Source: JAUVIB01 sp964424545 (GTDB taxonomy: Bacteria > Calditrichota > Calditrichia > Calditrichales > Calditrichaceae). Taken from it: 52,028 bases of DNA. A program made the position numbers and the translations under genes. Shown piece after piece: positions 25,900 to 35,283 of this stretch. Position 1 is the first letter of the stretch. Each line of letters opens with the position of its first letter. The stretch spans positions 1 through 52,028 of the forward strand of contig CAYRJN010000003.1 of the NCBI GenBank assembly GCA_964424545.1, given 5' to 3'. Below the pieces are notes generated by a model. That model had not been told where the DNA came from. It worked only from the letters and a program-made list of their open reading frames with translations, and did no database searches.

Positions 25900-27198
25900 C
25901 TATTTTAAAAAGTCCCTCGGATCGGTGATTACGCCGGTTAAGGCCGAAGCGGCCACCGAAAGCGGCGAAGCAAGATAAACTTCCGATTTTTTACTGCCCA
26001 TTCTTCCAGGGAAATTACGATTGGTTGTCGATATGACCACATCATTATCAATTGCGCGGCCAATAGTATCGGCGGGCCCGCCAAGACAAGCCGCACAAGA
26101 TGATTGCGCAATAATACAACCGGCGTCTTCAAAAATCTTCTTTAAGGATTTTCCGTTATAACTTTCCGTTTCCAATTTATTCGCCGTTTTAACGCTTGCC
26201 GGAACGATAAAGGTAGGCACTTTAACGCTCTCTCCGTCCAATATTCTTGCCGCCGCCTGAAAATCGGTTATTTTGCCGCCGGTACAGGAACCGATATAGC
26301 ATCGGGTTAATTTTGTTCCCTGTACACTTCGCACGGTGGCGCCGTTATCGGGACTGTGCGGTTTGGCTACATACGGTTCCAAATCTTTCACATCATAAAC
26401 ATGTTCGCTGTAATATACGGCATCGTCGTCGCTGTTAAAAATTTCATACGGCTTATCGCTGCGTTCTTTAATAAAAGCTTCGGTTGTCTCGTCCACGGCA
26501 ATAATACCGCTAATGCCGCCGGCCTCAATGGCCATATTGGTTAAGGTCATTCTTTCGTACATATTTAACGACATAATGGCTTCGCCGCTAAATTCCATAG
26601 CACGGTATGTGGCGCCGTCGGTGGTGATGTCGCCGAGAATTTTCAAAATAAGATCCTTGGCGGTTAAATATTCGGGCATTTCGCCGTTGAAGGTGAACTT
26701 CATCGATTCCGGAACGCGTTCCCAGATTTTTCCCGTTCCGAGAATAAAGGCCGCATCCGTATTGCCCACGCCTGTGGAGAACATACCGAAGGCGCCTGAC
26801 GTGCATGTATGCGAATCGGTGCCTATCAATACGGTCCCGGGAAGATTATATCCTTCCTCCGCCAAAGCGATATGGCACACGCCTTTATACCGTTCCGTTC
26901 CCACGTCATAATAATTAGGCAGGTCATATTCTTTGGCAAAATCGCGTAAAATATCCACATTGCGGTTGGCGTATTTATCGGAGGTAAAAATATAATGATC
27001 CGGAAAAATCACGACCTTTTCCTTATCCCAAATTTTCGCTTTATCGCCGAATTCATCTTTCCAAATTTGAATTGTAGGCGGACCGCAAACGTCATGCGTC
27101 ATCAAAACGTCAACATTTAACCAAACATTTTCCCCGGGTGTAACCGCTTTTTTCCCGGCGGATTTCGCTAATATTTTTTCAGTTATTGTATAACCCAT
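25900..27198 (-). CDS. leuC: 3-isopropylmalate/citramalate dehydratase large subunit
   Basis: This 432-residue member of the aconitase family carries a [4Fe-4S] cluster. Cluster cysteines appear in GSCTGG (near residue 310) and in SSCAACLGGP (near 370-379). DSHTCTSGAFG and the substrate-loop region NRNFPGRMGS are also present. It is clearly shorter than the 466-residue enterobacterial type and matches the archaeal/HacA-like class that uses a separate LeuD. Next to both leuA and cimA, it is expected to serve leucine and isoleucine synthesis. Confidence 0.93.
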   Translation of the reverse strand: MGYTITEKILAKSAGKKAVTPGENVWLNVDVLMTHDVCGPPTIQIWKDEFGDKAKIWDKEKVVIFPDHYIFTSDKYANRNVDILRDFAKEYDLPNYYDVGTERYKGVCHIALAEEGYNLPGTVLIGTDSHTCTSGAFGMFSTGVGNTDAAFILGTGKIWERVPESMKFTFNGEMPEYLTAKDLILKILGDITTDGATYRAMEFSGEAIMSLNMYERMTLTNMAIEAGGISGIIAVDETTEAFIKERSDKPYEIFNSDDDAVYYSEHVYDVKDLEPYVAKPHSPDNGATVRSVQGTKLTRCYIGSCTGGKITDFQAAARILDGESVKVPTFIVPASVKTANKLETESYNGKSLKKIFEDAGCIIAQSSCAACLGGPADTIGRAIDNDVVISTTNRNFPGRMGSKKSEVYLASPLSVAASALTGVITDPRDFLK

Positions 27199-27231
27199 TA
27201 ATTCTATTTCCTTTCTTTAACAAACGAATTT

Positions 27232-28764
27232 CTATTCTACCGTTTCCGCCGAATTGATGGCTTGTAAATAGGCTTTAGCGCTGGCTTCGATCACATCGGT
27301 TGAAACGCCGCGGCCAAAACTCGTTCCTTTATCATGATTAATACGGATTGACGCTTCGCCGAGCGCTTCCCTGCCGGCCGTAACGGAACGGATTTGATAA
27401 GATTCAATAACGTATTTCTTGTTTATTGCGCGGTCAATGGCGTTGAAAACGGCGTCAACCGGACCATCGCCCGTAGCCGAATCTTGAATAGAATCGCCGT
27501 TTCGTTTAATTCGAACGGTTGCCGTTGAAATAGCATTTGTCCCGAGATGAACCTGTAAATAATCAAGCACGTAACGCGATTTATCCTGATAAATTTCATC
27601 GCCCATCAAGGTGCGCAAATCGTCGTCGTAGACCTCCTTTTTCTTATCGGCAATTTCAATAAAACGCTCATAAATTTTTTGAAGGTCTTCGTTTTTTAAT
27701 TGATAACCCAATTCTTCAAGACGCGCTTTTAAACCGTGACGCCCCGAATGTCTGCCGAGAACGATCTTTGTTTTAGGCACCCCGACGGTTTCAGGCGTCA
27801 TAATCTCATAAGTTTGGCGGTTTTTCAGCATACCGTCCTGATGAATTCCCGATTCATGAGCGAAGGCATTTTCTCCGACTATGGCTTTATTGGGTTGCAC
27901 GATAATACCCGTAAAGCCGGAAACGATTTTACTTGCGTTGTAAATTTCTTTGGTATTTATATCGGTATGATACTGTAATTTATCTTTACGCACATTTATA
28001 GCCATAACAATTTCTTCGAGAGAAGCGTTGCCGGCGCGCTCTCCGATACCGTTAATTGTACATTCTACCTGTCGAGCGCCCGCCTCAACAGCCGCAAGAG
28101 AATTTGCCACCGCCAATCCAAGATCATTATGACAATGAACGCTGATAACGGCGTCATTGATATTTTTCACCCGTTTAAACAGTTGCGCGATCATCTCGCC
28201 GAATTCGGAAGGTAGCGTATATCCGGTTGTATCGGGTATATTTATAGTTGTGGCGCCCGCGGCGATTGCCGCTTCCACTATTTCGGAAAGGTATCCTATA
28301 TCCGTTCTGCCGGCGTCTTCCGCCGAAAATTCCACATCATTGCAAAAGGTCTTAGCATATTTCACGGCGTCTACGGCCATTTTGATTACCGTTTCACGTT
28401 TTTCCGTAAGAGAACGACCATAGCGATTGTCTCCGAATTTACCAAGCACGTGATAATCCGATGTGCCGATGAAAGTGTGAATCCTTTTTTTCCCGGCGCT
28501 TTCCAAAGCGGAGGCGGCGGATTTAATATCAATCTCTTTAGCGCGCGCCAAAGCGGCAACAACAATTCCCACCTCCTCGGAAATACGCTTTACCGCGTCA
28601 AACTGTTCCGGCGACGAGACGGGAAAGCCGGCCTCAACAATATCCACATTCATCTTTTCCAGCTGTCGGGCAATTTCAATCTTTTCATGCATATTCAACG
28701 ACGCGCCGGGCGACTGCTCTCCGTCGCGCAAGGTAGTATCAAATATAAATATTTTATCAGACAT
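27232..28764 (-). CDS. leuA: 2-isopropylmalate synthase
   Basis: This 510-residue enzyme makes 2-isopropylmalate from 2-oxoisovalerate and acetyl-CoA. The barrel starts FDTTLRDGEQSPGASL (about residues 8-23). It has VEAGFPVSSPEQF, the metal-binding HCHNDLGLAVAN, the ECTINGIGERAGNASLEE region and GENAFAHESGIHQDG. The C-terminal leucine-sensing domain ends with FGRGVSTDVIEASAKAYL. All features are standard for the bacterial LeuA type 1 of about 510 residues. The 49-base leuB-leuA gap holds a GGCCGT/ACGGCC hairpin without a T-run on the transcribed strand. Confidence 0.95.
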   Translation of the reverse strand: MSDKIFIFDTTLRDGEQSPGASLNMHEKIEIARQLEKMNVDIVEAGFPVSSPEQFDAVKRISEEVGIVVAALARAKEIDIKSAASALESAGKKRIHTFIGTSDYHVLGKFGDNRYGRSLTEKRETVIKMAVDAVKYAKTFCNDVEFSAEDAGRTDIGYLSEIVEAAIAAGATTINIPDTTGYTLPSEFGEMIAQLFKRVKNINDAVISVHCHNDLGLAVANSLAAVEAGARQVECTINGIGERAGNASLEEIVMAINVRKDKLQYHTDINTKEIYNASKIVSGFTGIIVQPNKAIVGENAFAHESGIHQDGMLKNRQTYEIMTPETVGVPKTKIVLGRHSGRHGLKARLEELGYQLKNEDLQKIYERFIEIADKKKEVYDDDLRTLMGDEIYQDKSRYVLDYLQVHLGTNAISTATVRIKRNGDSIQDSATGDGPVDAVFNAIDRAINKKYVIESYQIRSVTAGREALGEASIRINHDKGTSFGRGVSTDVIEASAKAYLQAINSAETVE

Positions 28765-28813
28765 TTTATATCCCCGGTTTTGGCCGTTTTTTTACGGCCG
28801 TTCAAAACGCTTT

Positions 28814-29896
28814 TTATGCGGGAATTTCCGCTTTTACTTCTTCCAATTTTTCTAAGATTACGTCGGTCATTTTATCAGTGGATACCAATTCATAACCATC
28901 AGAATATATATCGACGGTACGGTAACCGGCTTCAAGCGTTTTTTCAATTGCGGCTTCAATCATGTGCGCCGCTTGCGGAAGTTTAAACGAATGCTCAAAC
29001 ATCATAGCTACGGATGCAATCATAGCGATAGGATTAGCTTTATTTTCCCCTGCAATATCAGGAGCGCTACCGTGTACAGGCTCGTATAAAGCGTGTTGCT
29101 CGCCAAGGCTGGCTGACGGAAGCATTCCAAGACTGCCGGTAATCATTCCGGCAATATCGCTGAGAATATCGCCGAATAGATTCGACGTTAAGATAATATC
29201 GAACTGTTTCGGATCGCGCACAAGCTGCATAGCGGCATTATCCACATACATGTGCTTCAATTCTACGTCGGGATAAGCAACGGATACATCCTCCACCACA
29301 TTACGCCAGAATTGCGAGACATCAAGCACATTGGCTTTATCAACTGAAAGCACTGTTTTATCGCGCTGCATAGCCGTTTCGAAGGCGATTTTAGCGATCC
29401 GCTCCACTTCGTATTTTTCATAAACCATGGTATTCCAGCCTTTTTCGGCGTCATAACCGCGCGGCTGTCCGAAATAAATACCTCCGGTCAATTCGCGAAA
29501 TACAACAAAATCCGTTCCGTCTAATACCTCTTTTTTAAGAGACGAATCGCCGATAAAGGCCTTATATATCTTTGCCGGTCGAATATTGGCAAAAAGGTTC
29601 AAGGCGGCGCGGATTTTCAACAAGCCCGCTTCCGGTTTTAAATGGTGCTCCAAATTTTCCCATTTATATCCGCCGACGGCGCCGAGCAAAACGGCATCGG
29701 AATTTTTACAAGCTTCTATCGCCTCGTCGGTCAAAGGGATGCCGTATTCGTCTATGGAACTGCCGCCGATCAGCTGTTCTTCCGTTTCAATTGTAAGGTT
29801 AAACTCCGCGGCCGTTTTATGCATAATCCGCTGCGCCGCGAAAATAACCTCTTTACCGATCCCGTCACCCGGCAGCAACACTATTTTTTTTACCAT
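28814..29896 (-). CDS. leuB: 3-isopropylmalate dehydrogenase
   Basis: This 360-residue NAD-dependent oxidative decarboxylase has LLPGDGIGKEV near the N-terminus. FRELTGGIYFGQPRG (about residues 135-149) is the leucine-pathway loop, and NLFGDILSDIAGMITGSLGMLPSASLG and HGSAPDIAGENKANP near residue 275 follow. It also oxidises 3-methylmalate in the citramalate route. It follows ilvC by 12 bases. Confidence 0.95.
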   Translation of the reverse strand: MVKKIVLLPGDGIGKEVIFAAQRIMHKTAAEFNLTIETEEQLIGGSSIDEYGIPLTDEAIEACKNSDAVLLGAVGGYKWENLEHHLKPEAGLLKIRAALNLFANIRPAKIYKAFIGDSSLKKEVLDGTDFVVFRELTGGIYFGQPRGYDAEKGWNTMVYEKYEVERIAKIAFETAMQRDKTVLSVDKANVLDVSQFWRNVVEDVSVAYPDVELKHMYVDNAAMQLVRDPKQFDIILTSNLFGDILSDIAGMITGSLGMLPSASLGEQHALYEPVHGSAPDIAGENKANPIAMIASVAMMFEHSFKLPQAAHMIEAAIEKTLEAGYRTVDIYSDGYELVSTDKMTDVILEKLEEVKAEIPA

Positions 29897-29908
29897 TTTA
29901 AACCTCTT

Positions 29909-30904
29909 CTATTTTCCTTTTAAAATCCAGGACATCATATTTCTTAATTTCGCGCCGATTTTTTCGATGGGATGTTCAGCGTTTTCCTTTCTCAATCTGT
30001 TTAAATTAGGCTGACCGTTTTCACACTCGGCAAGCCACTCTTTGGCAAAAGAACCGTCCTGTACTTCACCAAGTATTTTTTTCATCTCCTTTTTGGTATC
30101 GGCCGTAATCACTCTCGGTCCGCGCGTTAATCCCCCGTATTCCGCCGTATCGCTTACGGAAAAGTTCATGCGCGAAAGTCCGCCTTCGTAATAAAGGTCA
30201 ACAATTAATTTTAATTCGTGCATACATTCAAAAAAGGCCAATTCTTCCGGATAGCCGGCCTCAACCAGCGTCTCAAAACCCGCTTTTACCAATTCGGCCG
30301 AACCGCCGCAAAGCACTGCTTGTTCGCCGAATAAATCCGTTTCGGTTTCATCTTTAAAGGTCGTTTCAATTACGCCCGCTCTGGTGCCGCCGATTCCTTT
30401 TGCCCAAGCCAGAGCCATATCCAGCGTATTGCCGCTGTAATCCTGATGAACGGCAACGAGACAAGGAACGCCTTTGCCTTCCGTAAAGGTTCTGCGTACC
30501 AGATGACCGGGACTTTTTGGCGCAACCATCATTACGTTGACATTTTCCGGCGGAACGATTTGCTTATAATGAATATTAAAACCGTGCGCAAAAACCAGCG
30601 TATCGCCTTCGTTTAGATTATGAGCAATGGCTTCGTCATACACTTTTTTCTGAATTTGATCCGGAAGCAGCACCATAATCACATTGGCTTCTTTGGCGGC
30701 TTCGTCAGCTTCTTTTACCGTTAATCCGGCCTCTTCGGCGGCTTTCCAAGCGTTGCTGTCTTTTACTTCAGCCACAGTTATATCCATTCCGCTCTCTTTT
30801 AAATTAAGCGCGTGGGCATGTCCCTGACTGCCATAACCCAAAATGGCGATTTTTTTATCTTTTAACAGGTCTAAATTTGCGTCTTGATCATAATATGATT
30901 TCAT
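29909..30904 (-). CDS. ilvC: Ketol-acid reductoisomerase, class I, unusual cofactor loop
   Basis: This 331-residue enzyme isomerises and reduces acetolactate or acetohydroxybutyrate. It has the Rossmann GYGSQGHAHALNL (residues 23-35), APKSPGHLVRR, the metal-binding acidic helix with DLFGEQAVLCGG (about 190-201) and ECMHELKLIVDL. The loop after the second strand, which in NADPH enzymes of this length usually contains an arginine and several serines (LRPGSSSW-like), reads EVKDSNAW at residues 46-53. The arginine and last serine are missing and two acidic residues are present. That points to NADH or mixed use; it is inference from known KARI cofactor rules. It is followed at once by leuB. Confidence 0.95.
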   Translation of the reverse strand: MKSYYDQDANLDLLKDKKIAILGYGSQGHAHALNLKESGMDITVAEVKDSNAWKAAEEAGLTVKEADEAAKEANVIMVLLPDQIQKKVYDEAIAHNLNEGDTLVFAHGFNIHYKQIVPPENVNVMMVAPKSPGHLVRRTFTEGKGVPCLVAVHQDYSGNTLDMALAWAKGIGGTRAGVIETTFKDETETDLFGEQAVLCGGSAELVKAGFETLVEAGYPEELAFFECMHELKLIVDLYYEGGLSRMNFSVSDTAEYGGLTRGPRVITADTKKEMKKILGEVQDGSFAKEWLAECENGQPNLNRLRKENAEHPIEKIGAKLRNMMSWILKGK

Positions 30905-30932
30905 GATAATTTCCTTTATTTAATTTTGTGTG

Positions 30933-31442
30933 TTATAGTTCTTTATCTTTTACTTTATGCACAACTTGCTCGCCTCTTTTTAAAGCGACGGTGCCGGAAC
31001 GGGCGAGTTCTTTAATACCGAACGGCGCAAAAACATTAACCGCCGCATTAATTTTTGCCGGCGGACCGGTTATCTCAATCATCACGGACTTATTATTGAT
31101 ATCCACAATATTACCGCGAAAAATGTCGCAAATATTTTTAATATCTTCCAAAGAACCGTTTTGATAGTTCAAACTGATCAGCATCAATTCACGTTCCGTG
31201 CGGTCGCTTTCCGAAAGGTCAACCACTTTAACCGTATCGATTAAACGATTTAACTGCTTAATAATCTGTTGAATAATGACCTCATCCCCTGTCGTCACAA
31301 TCGTCATACGAGACAGATCCTTTACTTCGGTCTCACCGATGGAAATACTATCGATATTAAAACCCTTTCCGCTGAATAATGTGGCAACACGGTCAAACGC
31401 TCCGAATCTGTTTTCAACTAATATTGATATTGTATGTTTCAT
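30933..31442 (-). CDS. ilvN: Acetolactate synthase regulatory subunit
   Basis: This 169-residue protein has an N-terminal ACT domain (TISILVENRFGAFDRVATLFSGKGFNIDSI split across residues 4-33) and a second ACT-like half from about residue 80. It binds valine and activates the catalytic subunit. The length matches IlvH/IlvN of most bacteria. Only one base separates it from the ilvB stop. Confidence 0.94.
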   Translation of the reverse strand: MKHTISILVENRFGAFDRVATLFSGKGFNIDSISIGETEVKDLSRMTIVTTGDEVIIQQIIKQLNRLIDTVKVVDLSESDRTERELMLISLNYQNGSLEDIKNICDIFRGNIVDINNKSVMIEITGPPAKINAAVNVFAPFGIKELARSGTVALKRGEQVVHKVKDKEL

Positions 31443-31443
31443 A

Positions 31444-33165
31444 TTACACCAACCTTTTGGGATTAATTAATCGTTTAATGATCATATCCGATATGGAGGC
31501 TCCCGCCGGAACCATAGGAAAAACCATATCCTCTTTTAACACACGAAACTCAACGAGAACCGGTCCTTTTTTATACTTTAAGGCTTTTTCAATATATTTA
31601 TCCGCATCCTTCATTGTTTCCGCTGCATAAGAAGGGATGCCCAGCGCTTCGCCGACTTTTACAAAATCGGGATTAGCTTCCCCGAGATCGGTAAAACTAT
31701 ATTTTTCTTTATGAAACAACTCTTGCCATTGACGCACCATTCCAAGATAGCTATTGTTGATGATGAAAATTTTCACCGGCACTTTATACGCAACCGCTGT
31801 AATCAACTCCTGAATATTCATTTGAAAACCACCGTCGCCGCTGATGGAAATGACCGGCTTGTTTTTTACACCCATTGCCGCGCCGATAGCCGCGGGTAAA
31901 CCGAAACCCATTGTACCTAAACCGCCGCTTGAAAGATGAGTGCGCGGTTTAATAAACTTGAAAAATTGCGCAATCCACATCTGGTGTTGACCAACGTCGG
32001 CCACGATTACCGTATCCCCTTTTGTTTGTTCGGAAATTTTCTCGATAACATAAGCCGTTCTTAGAATACCGTCGTCGGTTTTATATGTTAATGGACATTG
32101 CTTACGCCACTCATCGATTTCCTTAAGCCATTTTTTGGTATCGGGCGCCTTTTTAATTTCCGCCGTTAATTCCGGAAGAATTTTCTTGACATCCCCGACA
32201 ATCGGCAGATCGACCAAGACATTCTTTTCGATAGCAGTCGGATCTATATCTACATGTATTTTATAAGCATCTGCCGCAAAAGTATTGACATCTCCGGTAA
32301 CACGATCATCAAAACGGGCGCCGAGAGCAATAATAACATCGCAATTATTGACCGCCATATTCGCCCAAAACATACCGTGCATTCCCAGCATTCCGAGCGA
32401 TAATTTATGATCGCCGGGAAACGAGCCCAAACCTTGCAGAGTCATGGTTACGGGAATATTGTTTTTCTTTGCCAACTGCGTAAGCTCTTTGGCAGCATCG
32501 GACATTATAACGCCACCGCCTACATACAATAAAGGACGTTTAGCTTTTTCGATAGCCCTGGCCGCCTTTTTAATTTGATTTTTATGACCGCTGTAAGTCG
32601 GTTTATAACCGCGAATATCAACTTTCTCCGGATACTCAAACGGGCAAACCGCGGCAATAACATCCTTAGGCAAATCGACCAAAACAGGGCCCGGTCTGCC
32701 GGTGGAAGCAATAAAGAACGCTTTTTTAATGGTTTCGGCAAGTTCTTTAACATCTCTTACTAAAAAATTGTGTTTGGTAATCGGACGGGTTATTCCAACA
32801 ATATCCGCTTCCTGAAAAGCATCGTTGCCGATTAAAGCGGTCGGTACCTGACCGGTAAAAACAACAATAGGCGAGGAATCCATGTAAGCATTGGCAATAC
32901 CCGTAACGGTATTGGTGGCGCCTGGCCCAGACGTCACTAAAGCCACGCCAACTTTTCCTGTAGCCCGAGCATAACCTTCGGCCATGTGCGTAGCCCCCTG
33001 CTCGTGTTTTGCCAGAATATGCGTTAAAAATTTAATATCGTACAGCTCGTCATATATTTTTATAGTCGCACCGCCGGGAATACCGAATATATATTCGACA
33101 TTTTCCCGCTTAAGACTTTCAAAAAATATTTCGGCTCCGGAAAGCTTTGGCCCGGATTTCTTCAT
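31444..33165 (-). CDS. ilvB: Acetolactate synthase catalytic subunit
   Basis: This 573-residue thiamine-diphosphate enzyme has the catalytic glutamate in LAKHEQGATHMAEGYARATG (about residues 53-72). TSGPGATNTVTGIANAYMDSSP is split by the active-site glycines, and the ThDP-magnesium motif GDGGFQMNIQEL (about 450-461) ends with NNSYLGMVRQWQ. A FAD-binding middle domain is present. It joins two pyruvates, or pyruvate and 2-oxobutyrate, as the first common step. The 118-base gap to ilvD shows no terminator. Confidence 0.95.
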   Translation of the reverse strand: MKKSGPKLSGAEIFFESLKRENVEYIFGIPGGATIKIYDELYDIKFLTHILAKHEQGATHMAEGYARATGKVGVALVTSGPGATNTVTGIANAYMDSSPIVVFTGQVPTALIGNDAFQEADIVGITRPITKHNFLVRDVKELAETIKKAFFIASTGRPGPVLVDLPKDVIAAVCPFEYPEKVDIRGYKPTYSGHKNQIKKAARAIEKAKRPLLYVGGGVIMSDAAKELTQLAKKNNIPVTMTLQGLGSFPGDHKLSLGMLGMHGMFWANMAVNNCDVIIALGARFDDRVTGDVNTFAADAYKIHVDIDPTAIEKNVLVDLPIVGDVKKILPELTAEIKKAPDTKKWLKEIDEWRKQCPLTYKTDDGILRTAYVIEKISEQTKGDTVIVADVGQHQMWIAQFFKFIKPRTHLSSGGLGTMGFGLPAAIGAAMGVKNKPVISISGDGGFQMNIQELITAVAYKVPVKIFIINNSYLGMVRQWQELFHKEKYSFTDLGEANPDFVKVGEALGIPSYAAETMKDADKYIEKALKYKKGPVLVEFRVLKEDMVFPMVPAGASISDMIIKRLINPKRLV

Positions 33166-33283
33166 ACGCTTATCCCCTTCACTATCGGTTTATTTAATTT
33201 ACTTATTTTTTTAACTTTTCAGTCATCTAAATTCTACACACGCACGCTTGAACCAAGTTCCAAATAAATTACTTGAATTTTAT

Positions 33284-34963
33284 TTAAACTGATTTTAATA
33301 CGGCGCCCGTATTGGCCGAAGTTACCATCTTTGCATAGCGCGCCAAATAGCCTTTTTTAATTTTCGGCTCAAACTCGGGTAGAGCCTGCAAACGGCTCTG
33401 AATCTCTTCATCGGATAATTCGACTTTAATTACCTTATTCGGTATATCAATGGTGACAATATCGCCTTCCTGAACGGCCGCTATGGGACCGCGTTCCGCC
33501 GCCTCGGGCGATACATGGCCGATACAAGCTCCGCGTGTACCGCCGGAAAATCGTCCGTCGGTTATCAACGCAACTTTTTCACCCAGCCCCATCCCCATGA
33601 TGGCGCTGGTTGGCGCTAACATCTCCGGCATTCCCGGCCCGCCTTTCGGACCTTCATACCGAATAACGACCACATCGCCCGCCTTTACTTCGCCTGCCAA
33701 GATACCTTCAATTGCCTCTTCCTGCGATTCATATATTCTTGCAGGGCCGCTATGTTTCATCATCTTGGGATCGACCCCGCCTGTTTTAACGATAGAACCT
33801 TGCGGTGCAAGATTTCCGAACAGCACAGACAGTCCTCCGGTTTTTGAATAAGGATCATTGATTTCACGAATCACGCGTTTATTTTTTATCTCCGCGTCAG
33901 CAATATTTTCGCCGAGCGTTTTTCCGGTAACGGTCATAGCGCCGGCATTAATCAAGCCGTCTATTTTTTGCAGCTCATGCAAAATTGCCGATATTCCGCC
34001 GGCGGCATCAACATCCTCCATATGCACAAAAGGCGTTGAAGGGCTTACTTTACAAAGATAAGGCGTTTTGGCCGAAATTTTGTTCAGCTCTTCAAGATCA
34101 AACTGTAAACCGGCTTCGTTGGCTATGGCCAGCGTATGTAAAATAGTATTGGTGCTACCGCCCATGGCCATATCGAGAGCAAATGCATTTTCAAACGATT
34201 CTTTAGTAAATATATCGGACGGTTTTATATCTTTTTCCACGAGCTCCATAATCTGTTTCCCGGCGGAGTAGGCTAATTTATGACGGTCGACATCAACGGC
34301 GAGAATAGTGCCGTTGCCGGGTAAGGCCATCCCGATGGCTTCCATTAAGCAATTCATTGAATTGGCCGTAAACATACCTGAACACGACCCGCAGGAAGGA
34401 CAACCGTGGACTTCAAGCTCTGTCAATTCCTCTTCGTCGATCTCTCCTGTTTTAAATTTACCGACTCCTTCAAAAACCGAGATAAGGTCAACCACTTCGC
34501 CTTTCGATGTTTTTCCCGCTTTCATAGGCCCGCCTGAAACAAAAATCGAGGGTACGTCGATCCGTGCCGCCGCCATTAACATGCCGGGTACAATTTTGTC
34601 GCAATTGGGAATAAACACAACGCCGTCGAGACGATGCGCTTCCACAACCGTCTCTACCGAATCGGCTATCAATTCGCGGCTGGCGAGAGAATAACGCATT
34701 CCGATATGTCCCATGGCAATGCCGTCATCCACGCCGATTGTATTAAACTCGAAAGGAATGCCCCCTGCTTCCCTAACGGCTTCTTTAACGATTCTGCCGA
34801 ATTCCTGAAGGTGGACATGGCCGGGAATCAAATCGATATAAGAATTACACACGCCGATAAAAGGTTTATCAAAATCCGAAGTCTCTTTAATGACGCCCGT
34901 CGCTCTCAACAAACTCCTGTGCGGGGCTCTCTCATATCCTTTTTTTACTAAATCTGATCTCAT
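33284..34963 (-). CDS. ilvD: Dihydroxyacid dehydratase
   Basis: This 559-residue iron-sulfur enzyme makes the 2-oxo acids of valine and isoleucine. Key motifs are GVCNSYIDLIPGHVHL (about residues 37-52), IPNCDKIVPGM and GCPSCGSCSGMFTANSMNC, which hold the cluster cysteines. GGSTNTILH and a C-terminal RFSGGTRGACIGHVSPEA follow. It is the first structural gene of the supra-operon, with GGAG 9 bases before the ATG and a probable leader peptide about 100 bases upstream. Confidence 0.95.
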   Translation of the reverse strand: MRSDLVKKGYERAPHRSLLRATGVIKETSDFDKPFIGVCNSYIDLIPGHVHLQEFGRIVKEAVREAGGIPFEFNTIGVDDGIAMGHIGMRYSLASRELIADSVETVVEAHRLDGVVFIPNCDKIVPGMLMAAARIDVPSIFVSGGPMKAGKTSKGEVVDLISVFEGVGKFKTGEIDEEELTELEVHGCPSCGSCSGMFTANSMNCLMEAIGMALPGNGTILAVDVDRHKLAYSAGKQIMELVEKDIKPSDIFTKESFENAFALDMAMGGSTNTILHTLAIANEAGLQFDLEELNKISAKTPYLCKVSPSTPFVHMEDVDAAGGISAILHELQKIDGLINAGAMTVTGKTLGENIADAEIKNKRVIREINDPYSKTGGLSVLFGNLAPQGSIVKTGGVDPKMMKHSGPARIYESQEEAIEGILAGEVKAGDVVVIRYEGPKGGPGMPEMLAPTSAIMGMGLGEKVALITDGRFSGGTRGACIGHVSPEAAERGPIAAVQEGDIVTIDIPNKVIKVELSDEEIQSRLQALPEFEPKIKKGYLARYAKMVTSANTGAVLKSV

Positions 34964-35008
34964 GGAATTCTCCGTTTTTTTATACGCCGCTAAATATAGC
35001 TTTCCGTT

Positions 35009-35098
35009 CGGGTTTATCCCGTAATCGTTATATTAAATTTGAATTTTTGATTGCGGGACAGGTTAACTTAGCCGATAATAAGCACTATAAGGCTGAGT
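35009..35098 (-). promoter_or_regulatory. Candidate attenuator hairpins between leader and ilvD
   Basis: Three RNA stems can form on the minus strand. ACTCAGCC with GGCTAAGT (35066-35098) spans the last Ile/Leu codons and stop of the leader. CCCGCAATC with GATTACGGG (35018-35057) lies just downstream. CGGG with CCCG (35009-35021) is smaller and shares bases with the second, so those two exclude each other. None ends in a U-run, so control might be at translation or by Rho rather than by a classical intrinsic terminator. Pairings were found by eye. Confidence 0.4.
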
Positions 35099-35220
35099 AT
35101 AATCAATCCGCGCAGAATGACGATATTTAAAGGCAGGTACAATGGAAAACGACCAATTTCATTGTGATTGGAAGATATCGCGTATATGTTGTTATCCGTT
35201 AAATTAGTCGTGTTTTTCAT
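35068..35220 (-). CDS. Probable Ile/Leu/Val-rich leader peptide of the ilv-leu operon
   Basis: A 50-codon frame starts at ATG 35220-35218, preceded by AGAGAG six bases upstream, and ends about 100 bases before ilvD. The last 24 residues (from LYLPLNIVILRG to LIVLIIG) include 7 Ile, 8 Leu and 2 Val, with only short breaks. The first 26 residues are polar and contain no such bias. That is the arrangement of leader peptides that sense charged branched-chain tRNAs by ribosome stalling. A longer in-frame start at 35283 exists without a good ribosome site. The alternative is a genuine small membrane protein with one C-terminal helix; the arginine in the middle and the position before ilvD favour a leader. 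Confidence 0.6.
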   Translation of the reverse strand: MKNTTNLTDNNIYAISSNHNEIGRFPLYLPLNIVILRGLIILSLIVLIIG

Positions 35221-35283
35221 TTTCTCTCTATGTGTTGAATAAAAATGTTGGCCAAAGATATTAAATGAATCTACTTTTGTCAA

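Noticed and set aside
28782..28799. GGCCGT/ACGGCC hairpin between leuB and leuA
   Set aside because: On the transcribed minus strand the loop is A-rich and no T-run follows, so it is not an intrinsic terminator; it may only affect mRNA stability.
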